DNA of 35,723 nucleotides from IMG/VR virus record IMGVR_UViG_3300005795_000024, positions 1-35,723 of that record; one strand, 5' to 3'. The notes under the pieces were generated by a model. It did not search any database and was not told the DNA's origin. It worked only from the letters and a program-made list of their open reading frames with translations. Source of the DNA: a virus. Position 1 is the first letter of the stretch. Every line of letters starts with the position of its first letter. Both the position numbers and the translations under genes were made by a program. Positions 15,083 to 23,065 of this stretch are shown here, one piece after another.

Positions 15083-16370
15083 TCAGAAACTCCCTTATGC
15101 GCTCGCGCGCGATATCCAGATCCATCCGCTTGTCGCAGTTGTGAACGTGGCTGAAACACTGGCAGGGCCGAACAGGGTCCAGGCCCAAAAATGGCGAGAA
15201 GACAGCCCCCGCCGAAAACGAGGCCGACGACTCGTAACCCCCAAAGACCGAAACCACGGGAACACCCACCGCCTGGGCCAAAATCACAGCAAACCCCGGC
15301 GCGGTATAGACCGCCGCCGCCAGGAAGAACAGCCCCGCCATGACCTCAACGTCCAGCTCGCCGGCGTGAAGCGAAACGTCCGCCGGCAAAGCCTCGCCGG
15401 ACAACCATTCTTTACCTGGCTCCAGGTCTGCCAGGCTCACCACGAAGAAGCGATCGCGGATGGCTTCGAACAGGTCCCGGTAAACGCTGGCGTCCGGGTT
15501 CCGATTGCGGCACCCACCCCATTCTTTGCGCTCGACCAGGGGCCGCACGATCAGAATGGGACGATCAGGCCCCCACGTTCTCACCAGCGCCTCGGCGCGT
15601 TCGATCCATTCGCGCTTCACCGGCAGTCGGAAATCGCCCGGTTCGACGGCGCACTGAGCTGCCATTGCCGCCAGCACCGACCCATGCTTGCGAACCGCTT
15701 CCGGCGGATACCTGACTTCCAAAGACCTGGCGCCCGCGGGCACCGACGTTGCGCAGTACCGCGAGGCCTCACGCTGCGCATTCTTCGCCTGCGTCCTCAG
15801 GCGCGATCCCTTGCCGACCATCTTCAGGCCGTCCAGGTCGTGATACAGGCAGGGCCATGGCGTTTCGAGCCAGACGTCCCATTCCCTGAGCAGCTCTCGC
15901 ACGATGGCGCGCTGGTGCAGGTTGTCACCCAGGCCGTGCATGCCGTTGACGAGCAGCGGCGGCTTGCTGGCCTCGCTTTCCGCGAGGGCATGGCTCAGCC
16001 CCTGCCGCGGGAAGCATTCCAGCGCAGTTGCTCGGCTCGCGTTCACCACGCGAACGGCGCCCAGCCGGCGCGCCAGATCCGCGAACTGGCCGGGCCACTT
16101 GGCGGCGCTTCCCGCATTTCCAAGCCCATCACCGTGATCGAGGTGCCAATGGGCTTGGCCGCCCGTCAGTTGCGCGTCATATCCCAGCAGGATCACGCGC
16201 TCAGCCCCTCGCATCGCGGAAAGTGCAATCGCTCCAGCTCCGGAGTTCAGCTCCGCCCGCAACTCCAGGCACCGGGTGACGCCGGCAATTCCGCCGTGCG
16301 GGGCAACTTTCTCACCCTTAAACAGCTGCTGCGCTTCGGCGCCGTACACCATCCACCAATCCCGATCCAT
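15030..16370 (-). CDS. MptE/DUF115-like plus GT9-like glycosyltransferase
   Basis: From the only in-frame ATG (16370) this reads 446 residues. Residues about 1-130 (ERVILLGYDAQLTGGQAHWH, then ARRLGAVRVVNASRATALECFP) match phage proteins often annotated as MptE/DUF115-like. Residues about 135-430 look like a GT-B, heptosyltransferase-type (family 9) glycosyltransferase: NGMHGLGDNLHQRAIVREL, then VYTAPGFAVILAQAVGVPVVSVFGG and a Cys-rich PCQCFSHVHNC near the end. The frame is open to 16547 and the extension encodes TVVCIASGPSLTADD, the usual N-terminus of the first domain, but it contains no ATG, GTG or TTG. The real start is therefore unresolved. Its substrate is unknown, and with the adjoining methyltransferase it may modify a virion or surface glycan. 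Confidence 0.8.
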   Translation of the reverse strand: MDRDWWMVYGAEAQQLFKGEKVAPHGGIAGVTRCLELRAELNSGAGAIALSAMRGAERVILLGYDAQLTGGQAHWHLDHGDGLGNAGSAAKWPGQFADLARRLGAVRVVNASRATALECFPRQGLSHALAESEASKPPLLVNGMHGLGDNLHQRAIVRELLREWDVWLETPWPCLYHDLDGLKMVGKGSRLRTQAKNAQREASRYCATSVPAGARSLEVRYPPEAVRKHGSVLAAMAAQCAVEPGDFRLPVKREWIERAEALVRTWGPDRPILIVRPLVERKEWGGCRNRNPDASVYRDLFEAIRDRFFVVSLADLEPGKEWLSGEALPADVSLHAGELDVEVMAGLFFLAAAVYTAPGFAVILAQAVGVPVVSVFGGYESSASFSAGAVFSPFLGLDPVRPCQCFSHVHNCDKRMDLDIARERIREFLNEHCTTSPVRAALAAAV

Positions 16371-16417
16371 CGCATACAGGACATCCGCCCAGGGCGCCGC
16401 CCGGAACGACGTGTTTG

Positions 16418-16675
16418 TTACGACAACAGATCTGCCTGCTCCACGTGACCGCCAGAGGCGGACCGCCTCACAGTCGTCCGCCGTGAGACTCGGACCGCTG
16501 GCGATGCAGACGACGGTGTGCCAGCGGCCGGCGAAGGGTCCTGATCTTCACCCTCAATTCGAACGAGCGATTTGCGTTGCAGCGCAGCGGCGATCTGCTC
16601 CGATACCCAGAAGCTATCGCCCCTGCGTCTGACAACGTCGTGATCAAACGATTGCAGCGCAATCACTTTCTTCAT
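16418..16675 (-). CDS. Small protein after major capsid, unknown function
   Basis: The 85-residue protein starts MKKVIALQSFDHDVVRRRGD, followed by FWVSEQIAAALQRKSLVRIEG, and ends in a Ser/Ala/Pro-rich tail (AAGTPSSASPAVRVSRR). Such small proteins commonly follow the capsid gene in siphoviruses of Burkholderiales; the N-terminal fold is a small beta domain of unknown role, possibly a capsid accessory or head-tail joining factor. The last part of the gene is read in a second frame that encodes the conserved GPSL motif of the downstream glycosyltransferase-like protein. The start was set at MKKV rather than ten codons upstream because that is the usual N-terminus. Confidence 0.7.
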   Translation of the reverse strand: MKKVIALQSFDHDVVRRRGDSFWVSEQIAAALQRKSLVRIEGEDQDPSPAAGTPSSASPAVRVSRRTTVRRSASGGHVEQADLLS

Positions 16676-16726
16676 TGCCTGTTTCCCTGTGCGGGCGGCA
16701 GACACCGGCCTGCCGCCCTTTGCCGC

Positions 16727-17929
16727 TTACGAGTTCGTCAAACCTTGGAAGTCACCCTTGACGAACGCCGAGGGACGATAGACCGTCAAGGCTGCGCGCT
16801 CTTCGCACAGAATCGTGGCCATGTTCTTGACGAAGTTGTCCCGATCTTCGAAAGAGATCTGGACGCTGACGTCTTCACGGTCCCAACCCTGCGCGGCCAA
16901 GCCGCCACCGAATGCGCCCACCAGGAAGTCATCCTGGTCCATGGCCTGGGTCGGCACGACGTTGCGGCCCCACAGGCCCGGCAGCGTCTGGGCCCGCGGG
17001 TTCGAGAACAGGTATTCGTTCGTGGTGGTCTTGGTCAACTCGATCGCGGCCCAGTCCAACGGGCTGAGCACGATGGCGTCGGCGAAGTACTCGGACAGCT
17101 CGACTTGCAGAAGCGCCAAGCGCAGACGGTCGATACGGGTTTCCGCCTGAACCGTGACCCCCGGGTTGGCGTAAGCCGTGGCCTGGGTATAAATCCCATG
17201 CATATTCAGGCCGGTGCCGCTGCCCTTCAGGAGCTGGATTTCCTCCTTCAGCTTCAGGCCGTAGCGCAGGCGACCGTCGATATAGCTTTGCAGCTGCGGG
17301 ACGTCGGCCAGCACCTGCTTGGACGCCGGGATCCAGTGAGCGATCGTGACCACCGGCGCCGAGTCAGGTTCGAACGTGATGTTCGACTCCGGCTTGGGAT
17401 TGGTGGGGTTCTCGGAGACAGGACCGGCGTTGTTCGTGAAGACCAGTTCGCGTGCATATTCGATGCTGTTGGACTGGGTACGGCCCCACAGCAGCAGATC
17501 GCGGATGGTCAGGCGGCGCAGCGCCGGACCCTGGATGCCAGGCAGACGATCGGGAATGACAAGGTCGCCGGCCGAGCCCGGGCCGCTGGTGATGGCAGCC
17601 TGCACCGGCATGCGGAAAGAACCGCGCGGATTCTTGCAATACGCCGCGTAGTCTTCCGATGCGGTCACCTGTTCGCCCATCGAAGTCGGCTCAGCGGCCT
17701 GGCCGCCACCGTTCTGGACCTTTGCCAGCAGCTGTTCGGCCGTCGCCAACCGCGCCTGCAGTTCGCCTTGCGTCGTCAGCAGCTTGTCGACGTTCTCGCG
17801 CGTTTCAGCCGACAGCTTCTGATGCGCCTTGATTTCCTTTTCCGCTGCCTCGGCCTGGACCTTGAGCTGGGTGCCGATCTCTTTGAGACTGGCGTTGATG
17901 CTTTCGATATCCTTTTCGGGATGGGACAT
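16727..17929 (-). CDS. HK97-family major capsid protein
   Basis: The 400-residue protein has a helical, charged N-terminal delta/scaffold domain (about 1-75, coiled-coil: EIGTQLKVQAEAAEKEIKAH) followed by a linker and the HK97 capsid fold. Landmarks include RRLTIRDLLLWGRT, IPASKQVLADVPQLQSYID, DAIVLSPLDWAAIEL and LWGRNVVPTQAM, all usual for this family. The ClpP-like protease encoded just upstream should remove the delta domain, probably somewhere between residues 75 and 105. ATG at 17929 is preferred over GTG at 17935 because GAGG precedes it and the protease stop lies two bases before. Confidence 0.95.
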   Translation of the reverse strand: MSHPEKDIESINASLKEIGTQLKVQAEAAEKEIKAHQKLSAETRENVDKLLTTQGELQARLATAEQLLAKVQNGGGQAAEPTSMGEQVTASEDYAAYCKNPRGSFRMPVQAAITSGPGSAGDLVIPDRLPGIQGPALRRLTIRDLLLWGRTQSNSIEYARELVFTNNAGPVSENPTNPKPESNITFEPDSAPVVTIAHWIPASKQVLADVPQLQSYIDGRLRYGLKLKEEIQLLKGSGTGLNMHGIYTQATAYANPGVTVQAETRIDRLRLALLQVELSEYFADAIVLSPLDWAAIELTKTTTNEYLFSNPRAQTLPGLWGRNVVPTQAMDQDDFLVGAFGGGLAAQGWDREDVSVQISFEDRDNFVKNMATILCEERAALTVYRPSAFVKGDFQGLTNS

Positions 17930-17931
17930 GA

Positions 17932-18810
17932 TCACCTCGGTTTGAGAATGTTGGTGAGGGATGCCGCCGTAGCGGCAATGGATCTGAATGCAGCCGAATC
18001 GCTCAGGCCGCGCTCGGTGGCATCACGCGCACCGCTGCCAGCCGAGTCGCTCAGGCTGGACTTAAATTCTTGAATCAGGCGCTGAGCCTCACTGCGCGGT
18101 AGACCAGCGGCGCGAATCGCCGCTTCCATACGCCGGACCGCGCTAGCAGACGCCTTCGCATCGCCCTTGCCGACCTGGTCGGAGGCAAGCAGCTCGTCTG
18201 CATAGCCTTCCTCGACCGCGCGGCTGCCGGCGATCCAGGTCTCGCCGTCCATCTGGCGCTGGACCTCTGCGAGGTCTTTGCCGGTGCGCGACACATAGAT
18301 ATCGGCCATCGCCGCGTCGAAAGGCTCCATCCAGTCAGCGATTTCCCGTAGGTCGTGGCGATTGCCCGCCGCCATCACCCACGAGTTATGGACCATGAAG
18401 AACCCTGCGCGCGCGATCTGGATGGTGTCGCCGGCCATCGCAATGACCGACGCCGCGGACGCCGCCAGACCGAGCACCTTCACCGTGACTTCGCCCTTGT
18501 GCTCGCGCAGCAGGTTGTAAATAGCAAAGCCTTCGAAAACATCGCCGCCCGGGCTGTTCACATGAACCGTCACGGGGCCGGAGCCCAAGTTACGCAACGC
18601 CGCCGAAACCCGTTTGGCCGTAACACCTTCACCGGTCCACCAGTCGTAACCAATGACGTCGTACACGCTGATGGTCCGCTCATCGGCGTCGTCCTCGACG
18701 GCGGCGCGGATGCTGGTATCCCACCGCTCAAACGCACGCGGGACGACATTGCTGGTGACTGCGGCGCAGGGGCGGTTCTCCGGCGCGCGCGGAAGGGCTT
18801 TGACACTCAT
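17932..18810 (-). CDS. ClpP-like prohead protease
   Basis: The 292-residue protein has the S14 ClpP core. HVNSPGGDVFEGFAIYN lies at about 83-99, the catalytic serine S118 in GLAASAAS, and the catalytic histidine H141 in MVHNSW, with GETWIAGSRAVEEGYADE near 220. It matures the capsid by cutting the scaffold domain and itself. The C-terminal extension (about 240-292) is Ser/Ala-rich and may act as a scaffolding or targeting tail. It lies between portal and capsid genes, the usual HK97-like order, and ends two bases before the capsid ATG. Confidence 0.93.
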   Translation of the reverse strand: MSVKALPRAPENRPCAAVTSNVVPRAFERWDTSIRAAVEDDADERTISVYDVIGYDWWTGEGVTAKRVSAALRNLGSGPVTVHVNSPGGDVFEGFAIYNLLREHKGEVTVKVLGLAASAASVIAMAGDTIQIARAGFFMVHNSWVMAAGNRHDLREIADWMEPFDAAMADIYVSRTGKDLAEVQRQMDGETWIAGSRAVEEGYADELLASDQVGKGDAKASASAVRRMEAAIRAAGLPRSEAQRLIQEFKSSLSDSAGSGARDATERGLSDSAAFRSIAATAASLTNILKPR

Positions 18811-18821
18811 GGTGGAAATCC

Positions 18822-20117
18822 TTAAATGGTGGTGCTGGAATCGCCGTCATCCAGCCAGGCGCGAAACGCTGCCCGCATTTCCTGGCCGGAGTTCACTGCG
18901 CCAAGGGAGTCCAAAGGTGCCATGGCAGACTGCACGGTCAGGACGTCGGCATTGCCGCCACGCGGCTCGCGGTCCTCCAGCTCGCGCACTTCGTCGCGCG
19001 TGAAGATCCCGTTGTTAACCATGGCCGTATAAAAGGCCGAGCGAGCCCCGCTATCGGCTCGTAGCAAACCTTCTACGGCGAACTTCGGATAGAACTTGCC
19101 TCGGTCAGCCGGGGACAACAGATCCTTGACGATGTACTGCTCAATGCGCCGCAGCCATGGACGGAGGGTGAACGTCAGAAAGCCGATCATTTGGCTCTCG
19201 ATGCCGTTGCCCCAGCTTGTGGACTTCTCGGTATGCCCGACCATCCACGGCGGGACTCGGAACCAGCGACAGATATCCTCAACCGAGAATCCGCGCGATT
19301 CGAGCAGTTGCGCATCGACCGGGTTAATGCCGATCGTGCCCACCTCCATATCCGCTTCGAGAATCGCCGGTCGACCGGCATTTACCGCTCCCGACAGCCG
19401 GTTCTCGATGAGCTCGCGAGCGTCGTCGCGCTGCTTCTGATTCAGCACCTTGGGGTACTTAAACCAGGTTGTCGGCATCAGCCCTCGGGTGAAGGTTCCC
19501 GACGCCGCGGAGTCCGTGGCCAGCGCGGACCCAAACACATTGGCGCCATACCGCATCACTGAGACACCGTTCACACCGTCCAATGACCAACCGGGGATGG
19601 TCCAGATGCGACTGGCGGGGATATCCCGCTGGCGCCCGCCTTCGTCCGTGTATCGATAGCGCTTGCTGCCATCGGAAACGCGGGATATCACCAGGCGGCC
19701 CGGGTATAGAAACTGCAGCCCCACAAGACGGCCACCGACCATCAGCTTCTCGCAACGAGCGGAGCCACGGAGCAGCATGGCTGCAACGACGGCTTCCCAG
19801 TGAACGGATGAAACCGTGTCGCTGTTCGGTTGGACGCCAATGATGAAGTCAAGCGGGTGCTGCGCGGCCGGCCGGCGCCCGGAGGCAGCCTTCTCGTACA
19901 TGCCCAGCGGCAGCGTAGCGATGGTTTCTGATATCAGCCTGGCGCAAGCCCACACCGCGGACAGCGTCAGGACGGTCTGCTCGGTGACGGCCTGGCCGGA
20001 GCTCGATGACGATCCAAACCGCGACCACGCCTCCGCATCCGTCAGGTCGAATGGCCCCCCGAGCCAGTTCAGGACAGCCGCCCGAACACGCCCGATTCTC
20101 TTGGTCTTTGGCTTCAT
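18822..20117 (-). CDS. HK97-family portal protein
   Basis: The 431-residue protein forms the dodecameric DNA entry channel at the special capsid vertex. Recognisable elements are the N-terminal TEQTVLTLSAVWACARLISETIATLPLGMY, the middle RVPPWMVGHTEKSTSWGNGIE block (typical phage_portal family segment, about residue 280) and TLRPWLRRIEQYI. Its start overlaps the large terminase stop by four bases (ATGA), and it is followed by the protease. Confidence 0.95.
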   Translation of the reverse strand: MKPKTKRIGRVRAAVLNWLGGPFDLTDAEAWSRFGSSSSSGQAVTEQTVLTLSAVWACARLISETIATLPLGMYEKAASGRRPAAQHPLDFIIGVQPNSDTVSSVHWEAVVAAMLLRGSARCEKLMVGGRLVGLQFLYPGRLVISRVSDGSKRYRYTDEGGRQRDIPASRIWTIPGWSLDGVNGVSVMRYGANVFGSALATDSAASGTFTRGLMPTTWFKYPKVLNQKQRDDARELIENRLSGAVNAGRPAILEADMEVGTIGINPVDAQLLESRGFSVEDICRWFRVPPWMVGHTEKSTSWGNGIESQMIGFLTFTLRPWLRRIEQYIVKDLLSPADRGKFYPKFAVEGLLRADSGARSAFYTAMVNNGIFTRDEVRELEDREPRGGNADVLTVQSAMAPLDSLGAVNSGQEMRAAFRAWLDDGDSSTTI

Positions 20118-21805
20118 CCCACCACCGGATTATTGAGGAATTCAGAAAGATCCGGCGCGCCATCCTCATTCAGCGCGCGGCTCATTGCCTGGGTCATGGA
20201 GATGACCCCATCGATCTTGTTCTCGGGCTTTTCCTTGGTCGGATGCTTGAGCCCTGAGAATTTCGAGAGCCGCATCACCACATTGCTGACCATCCAGGCC
20301 ATTACCGGATTCGCGTCGTGGATCAGATCGCCCGTCAGAACAAGGTTTTCGATCGTCACCAGCGGCAGCGTGAAGCGGGCGGACGTCTGCGGCATCTCGA
20401 CCATCAGAAGCCCGTCTTCCTCCTGCAGCTTTGCCGCGAAGTACGCCGCGAACTTCGGGTCATAGACCACCTCTCGGAGGTTCAGTTTCCGTGCGAACTC
20501 CTTGAGATCGCTGCGGATAAAGTCGAAGTCCGTCGCATTTCCCGGCGTCACAACCAGGTGGCCGGCTTCGGCCCAACCAAAAAAATGCCGGTTCTCGGGC
20601 GCGTTGACCTGCTCCTCGTTGAGATAAAACCGGTGGAACACGTAGTACTGCCCGTGCCGCCTCACCACCATCGTCAAGGCCGCGATGTCACTCTTTTCGG
20701 CCAGGTCCAACCCAGCCCAGCAATCTTCGCCTGCGAAGTCGTCCAGGCTCAGGCCTTCTCGGCCACACTGGCGCCACGGCTCTGCACTGATCCAGCGCGA
20801 ACCACCTCGCACCCAAATGTTCAGGCGCTTAGTCAAGACGTTCGGCAACTCCTGCGGCTGGCGCTTGGCGCGCTCTACCACCGCCCGCAGCTGCGGCTCG
20901 TACACCGAGACACCAAGGTTCGGATTTGCTTTCGCCCATTCGGCTGGATCGTCCCACTTGTCCGGCTCATCCACGGTGTAGATAACTGCCAGAAGCTCGT
21001 CATCCTCCAGCACCCCTTCAAGCACCTTCTCCGCGTATTGATGCTGCGAGTACCCGAACGAGGACAGGTCAAAGCCCGCCGTGGTGATCTGCCAGATCAT
21101 CGGCTGCAAGCGCGCGCCCATGCCCGACTTGATCACGTCGTAGATCTCCCGCGTCGGGTGCGCGTGAACCTCGTCCAGGATCGCCCCGTGGGGATTCAGA
21201 CCGTCCAGGCTCTTGGCGTCCCGGCCCAAGGGCAGGAAAACATCGGCGCGCCCAGGCCGGGTGTCGTACAGCTCGTTGAGGCGCACCCCGATGCTGCGCC
21301 TTAGCGTCGGCGACGCCTGGACCATCCGCACCGCCTCGGCGTGCGTGATCTTGGCCTGGTCCATCTTGGTCGCCGCGCTGTACACCTCGGCGCCGCCCTC
21401 CCCGTCGAACGTGAAGAGGTAGAGGCCGACCCCGGACAGCTTGGTCGACTTGCCGTTCTTGCGCGGGACTTCCTCCCACACCTCGCGGAACCGTCGCGTT
21501 CCATCGGTACGCATCCAGCCGAAGGCGAGCGCCACCCAGAACTGCTGCCATGGCGCGAGCTCGAATGGCCTGCCCGCCCATTCCCCCTTCGAGTGCCGCA
21601 GAAAGAGGAACGATTCGAGGGCATGTTGCGCGAGCGCCTCGGAGAACCACAGGCCACGCTCGGCGCCCGTCGCCAAGTCGCGGTAGTGCCGCTCCACGGC
21701 CAACCTGATCCAGCGACAGACAATAATGTCACCCGCGATCACGCCCCGGCCGTACGCGTCCCAGTCAAACGACCTGACGAGCTCGCGCCGTTTGGACGCG
21801 CTCAT
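20114..21805 (-). CDS. terL: Terminase large subunit
   Basis: The 563-residue packaging motor has an ATPase domain with Walker A at about 114-121 (PRKNGKST), Walker B at 206-212 (HGAILDE) and a coupling motif TTAG at 241-244. The nuclease domain begins around GLDLAEKSD, with D367 as a likely metal ligand. The pattern is that of the Terminase_1 family used by cos- and headful-packaging HK97-like phages. It overlaps the small subunit gene and portal gene by four bases each. Confidence 0.96.
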   Translation of the reverse strand: MSASKRRELVRSFDWDAYGRGVIAGDIIVCRWIRLAVERHYRDLATGAERGLWFSEALAQHALESFLFLRHSKGEWAGRPFELAPWQQFWVALAFGWMRTDGTRRFREVWEEVPRKNGKSTKLSGVGLYLFTFDGEGGAEVYSAATKMDQAKITHAEAVRMVQASPTLRRSIGVRLNELYDTRPGRADVFLPLGRDAKSLDGLNPHGAILDEVHAHPTREIYDVIKSGMGARLQPMIWQITTAGFDLSSFGYSQHQYAEKVLEGVLEDDELLAVIYTVDEPDKWDDPAEWAKANPNLGVSVYEPQLRAVVERAKRQPQELPNVLTKRLNIWVRGGSRWISAEPWRQCGREGLSLDDFAGEDCWAGLDLAEKSDIAALTMVVRRHGQYYVFHRFYLNEEQVNAPENRHFFGWAEAGHLVVTPGNATDFDFIRSDLKEFARKLNLREVVYDPKFAAYFAAKLQEEDGLLMVEMPQTSARFTLPLVTIENLVLTGDLIHDANPVMAWMVSNVVMRLSKFSGLKHPTKEKPENKIDGVISMTQAMSRALNEDGAPDLSEFLNNPVVG

Positions 21806-22308
21806 ACCGCCCTCATGCCGGCCGCGATCTTGCGCTGCCGATGCTGCTCCACGGGGTCGTCCTCAAACAGCGAGCCCTGGCCACCGCCAGCGCCGACCGC
21901 CGTAGCCTTCTGGAACGACGGGATCGTGAGCGCGGCCTCTGGCAGCCACTGGAGCAACTCCTTCTTCAGCTTGGCCGTGACATAGAACAACTGGTGAGGC
22001 TGCACGTAGCCGTTCGTCGTGGTAACCATGTAGTCACCATTGTGTTCGGCCGCGTAGTCGGACAACTGCTTCTCGGCATCAACCCACCGCGTGAATGTGC
22101 GGCAGATCACGCTGAGCACGAGCGAGTCGGTCCGGTGAATCAGGCCAACGTCGAAAAGCGCCTGGGTAACGTGCCTCCATACCTTTCGCTCCGAGGCCGA
22201 CAGCGTGATCGGCGCGGTCGGGATCTCGGCCGGCAGCGCGGGCGGCGCGGACGCACTAATCCCAATACCGCCACCGACATCCGGAACGGGTTTGAGCTGA
22301 TGCGTCAT
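21802..22308 (-). CDS. terS: Terminase small subunit (P27 family)
   Basis: The 168-residue protein starts MTHQLKPVPDVGGGIGISAS and has a helical domain (SASERKVWRHVTQALFDVG, then LSVICRTFTRWVDAEKQL) typical of the P27-family small terminases, which recognise the packaging site. The C-terminus carries an acidic tail that may contact the large subunit. The start at 22308 was chosen by family-like N-terminus; the ribosome binding site is weak (AGGA three bases upstream). A longer open frame upstream has the composition of noncoding sequence and includes repeated motifs that may be its binding sites. Confidence 0.88.
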   Translation of the reverse strand: MTHQLKPVPDVGGGIGISASAPPALPAEIPTAPITLSASERKVWRHVTQALFDVGLIHRTDSLVLSVICRTFTRWVDAEKQLSDYAAEHNGDYMVTTTNGYVQPHQLFYVTAKLKKELLQWLPEAALTIPSFQKATAVGAGGGQGSLFEDDPVEQHRQRKIAAGMRAV

Positions 22309-22509
22309 GGTCCTAAGGAGGTCCCTTTTGACCCCCCCCCTATTGAAAAATCCGGCGCGTGAAAAAAAAGACGGAGCGGCCGGTTTCCGCTTCGACCCCC
22401 CTAGACTTTTGACCCACCCCTCCCGCCCGGAGGCCATCGCCTCCCGGATCGGCCATGCCTCCGACGCACGCCAGCGGCCCTCTGGACCGCGCTACGTGCC
22501 TGCCCTGCC
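22309..22509. other. Noncoding gap with repeats; candidate cos/TerS-binding region
   Basis: Between the HNH gene and terS lie 201 bases without a credible gene. On the plus strand CTTTTGACCC occurs at 22325-22334 and again at 22406-22415, and a related CTTCGACCC starts at 22390; each is followed by a C-rich run. On the minus strand a GC-rich inverted repeat (GCGG/CCGC) is followed by eight T residues near 22360. Repeated short sites next to terS resemble the cosB R-sites of lambda-like phages, so packaging initiation here is a reasonable inference; the actual cut site is not identifiable by eye. Confidence 0.35.
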
Positions 22510-22863
22510 CTATCTACGTCGCGCCCGGAGGCGTTCCGCCAAGCTCTTCTCATCGTGGCATTCGTCGCACAGGCCCTGCTCGTTCTCAGGTCCGTCCACC
22601 CCACCTTCGAAGAGCGGCACCACGTGGTCGCGCTGCGTTGCGAGCCGAACCCGGCCATGCTCGAGGCACTTCACGCAGAGGGGCTCACGGGCGAACAGCT
22701 CGGCGCGCATACGCTGGAGCCTCCGACCGGTGATCCGCTTTGTCGAACCGCCCCGCTTTTCGGTCCAGCCCGCCGGCCGGTGCCTGTCGCAGTAGCCGGC
22801 CCCGTCGTAGACGAGCGCGGAGCAACCGGCGTGCTTGCACGGCTTGGGAGCGGCTTGAACCAT
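22510..22863 (-). CDS. HNH endonuclease, packaging-associated
   Basis: The 117-residue protein has an N-terminal zinc-finger-like segment (CKHAGC with YCDRH) and an HNH nuclease core: C63-x2-C66, RDHVVPLFEGG (H80), N94 and GLCDECHDEKS with C99/C102. In HK97-like phages an HNH protein encoded beside terS and terL stimulates cos cleavage by the terminase. Starting at 22863 gives the usual N-terminus; the longer upstream frame looks noncoding. It is the first gene of the late operon. Confidence 0.9.
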   Translation of the reverse strand: MVQAAPKPCKHAGCSALVYDGAGYCDRHRPAGWTEKRGGSTKRITGRRLQRMRAELFAREPLCVKCLEHGRVRLATQRDHVVPLFEGGVDGPENEQGLCDECHDEKSLAERLRARRR

Positions 22864-22967
22864 ATGTGAATGCCCTGTCGGGAGTACGGCGCGGGCCACG
22901 CCGAGGAGTAGTGGCGATGTCGGCGCCAGCCGATCCCGACTACGGTTGCAACAACAGCCCCGAGAGC

Positions 22968-23006
22968 GCAAACAAAAGAGCCCTGGCGACTGGCGCTCAG
23001 GGCTCT
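22968..23006 (-). terminator. Strong intrinsic terminator after Q (tR'-like)
   Basis: On the minus strand AGAGCCCTG (23006-22998) pairs with CAGGGCTCT (22985-22977), an inner GCG/CGC pair extends the stem, and TTTTGTTTG follows. It lies about 40 bases downstream of the Q-like gene and upstream of the late operon's first gene. This is where lambda-type phages place the terminator that Q overrides to turn on late genes. Confidence 0.8.
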
Positions 23007-23036
23007 TAGGTTGCGGGCTCCGCAGGAATGTACCGG

Positions 23037-23065
23037 ATTATGCCCCCCTATGTATAAATCGCGAA
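23037..23065 (-). promoter_or_regulatory. Candidate late promoter (pR'-like)
   Basis: On the minus strand TTCGCG (23065-23060) is separated by 17 bases from CATAAT (23042-23037). The -10 hexamer is good and the -35 poor. Transcription would start near 23030, just past the Q stop codon and before the terminator at 22968-23006. The placement, more than the match, supports it. Confidence 0.4.

Noticed and set aside
14694-16448. Long plus-strand open frame of 584 codons opposite the methyltransferase and glycosyltransferase genes
   Set aside because: It is a GC-rich antisense shadow: it has no recognisable domains and both minus-strand genes have clear motifs and coupling.
16577-18073. Long plus-strand open frame of 498 codons opposite the capsid gene
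   Set aside because: The minus strand encodes an unmistakable HK97 capsid protein; the plus frame is rich in Arg/Gln/His low-complexity typical of antisense frames.
22346-22394. Intrinsic terminator just before terS on the minus strand
   Set aside because: A GC-rich inverted repeat and eight T residues are present, but the stem is short and does not abut the T-tract; it is kept only as part of the candidate packaging region.
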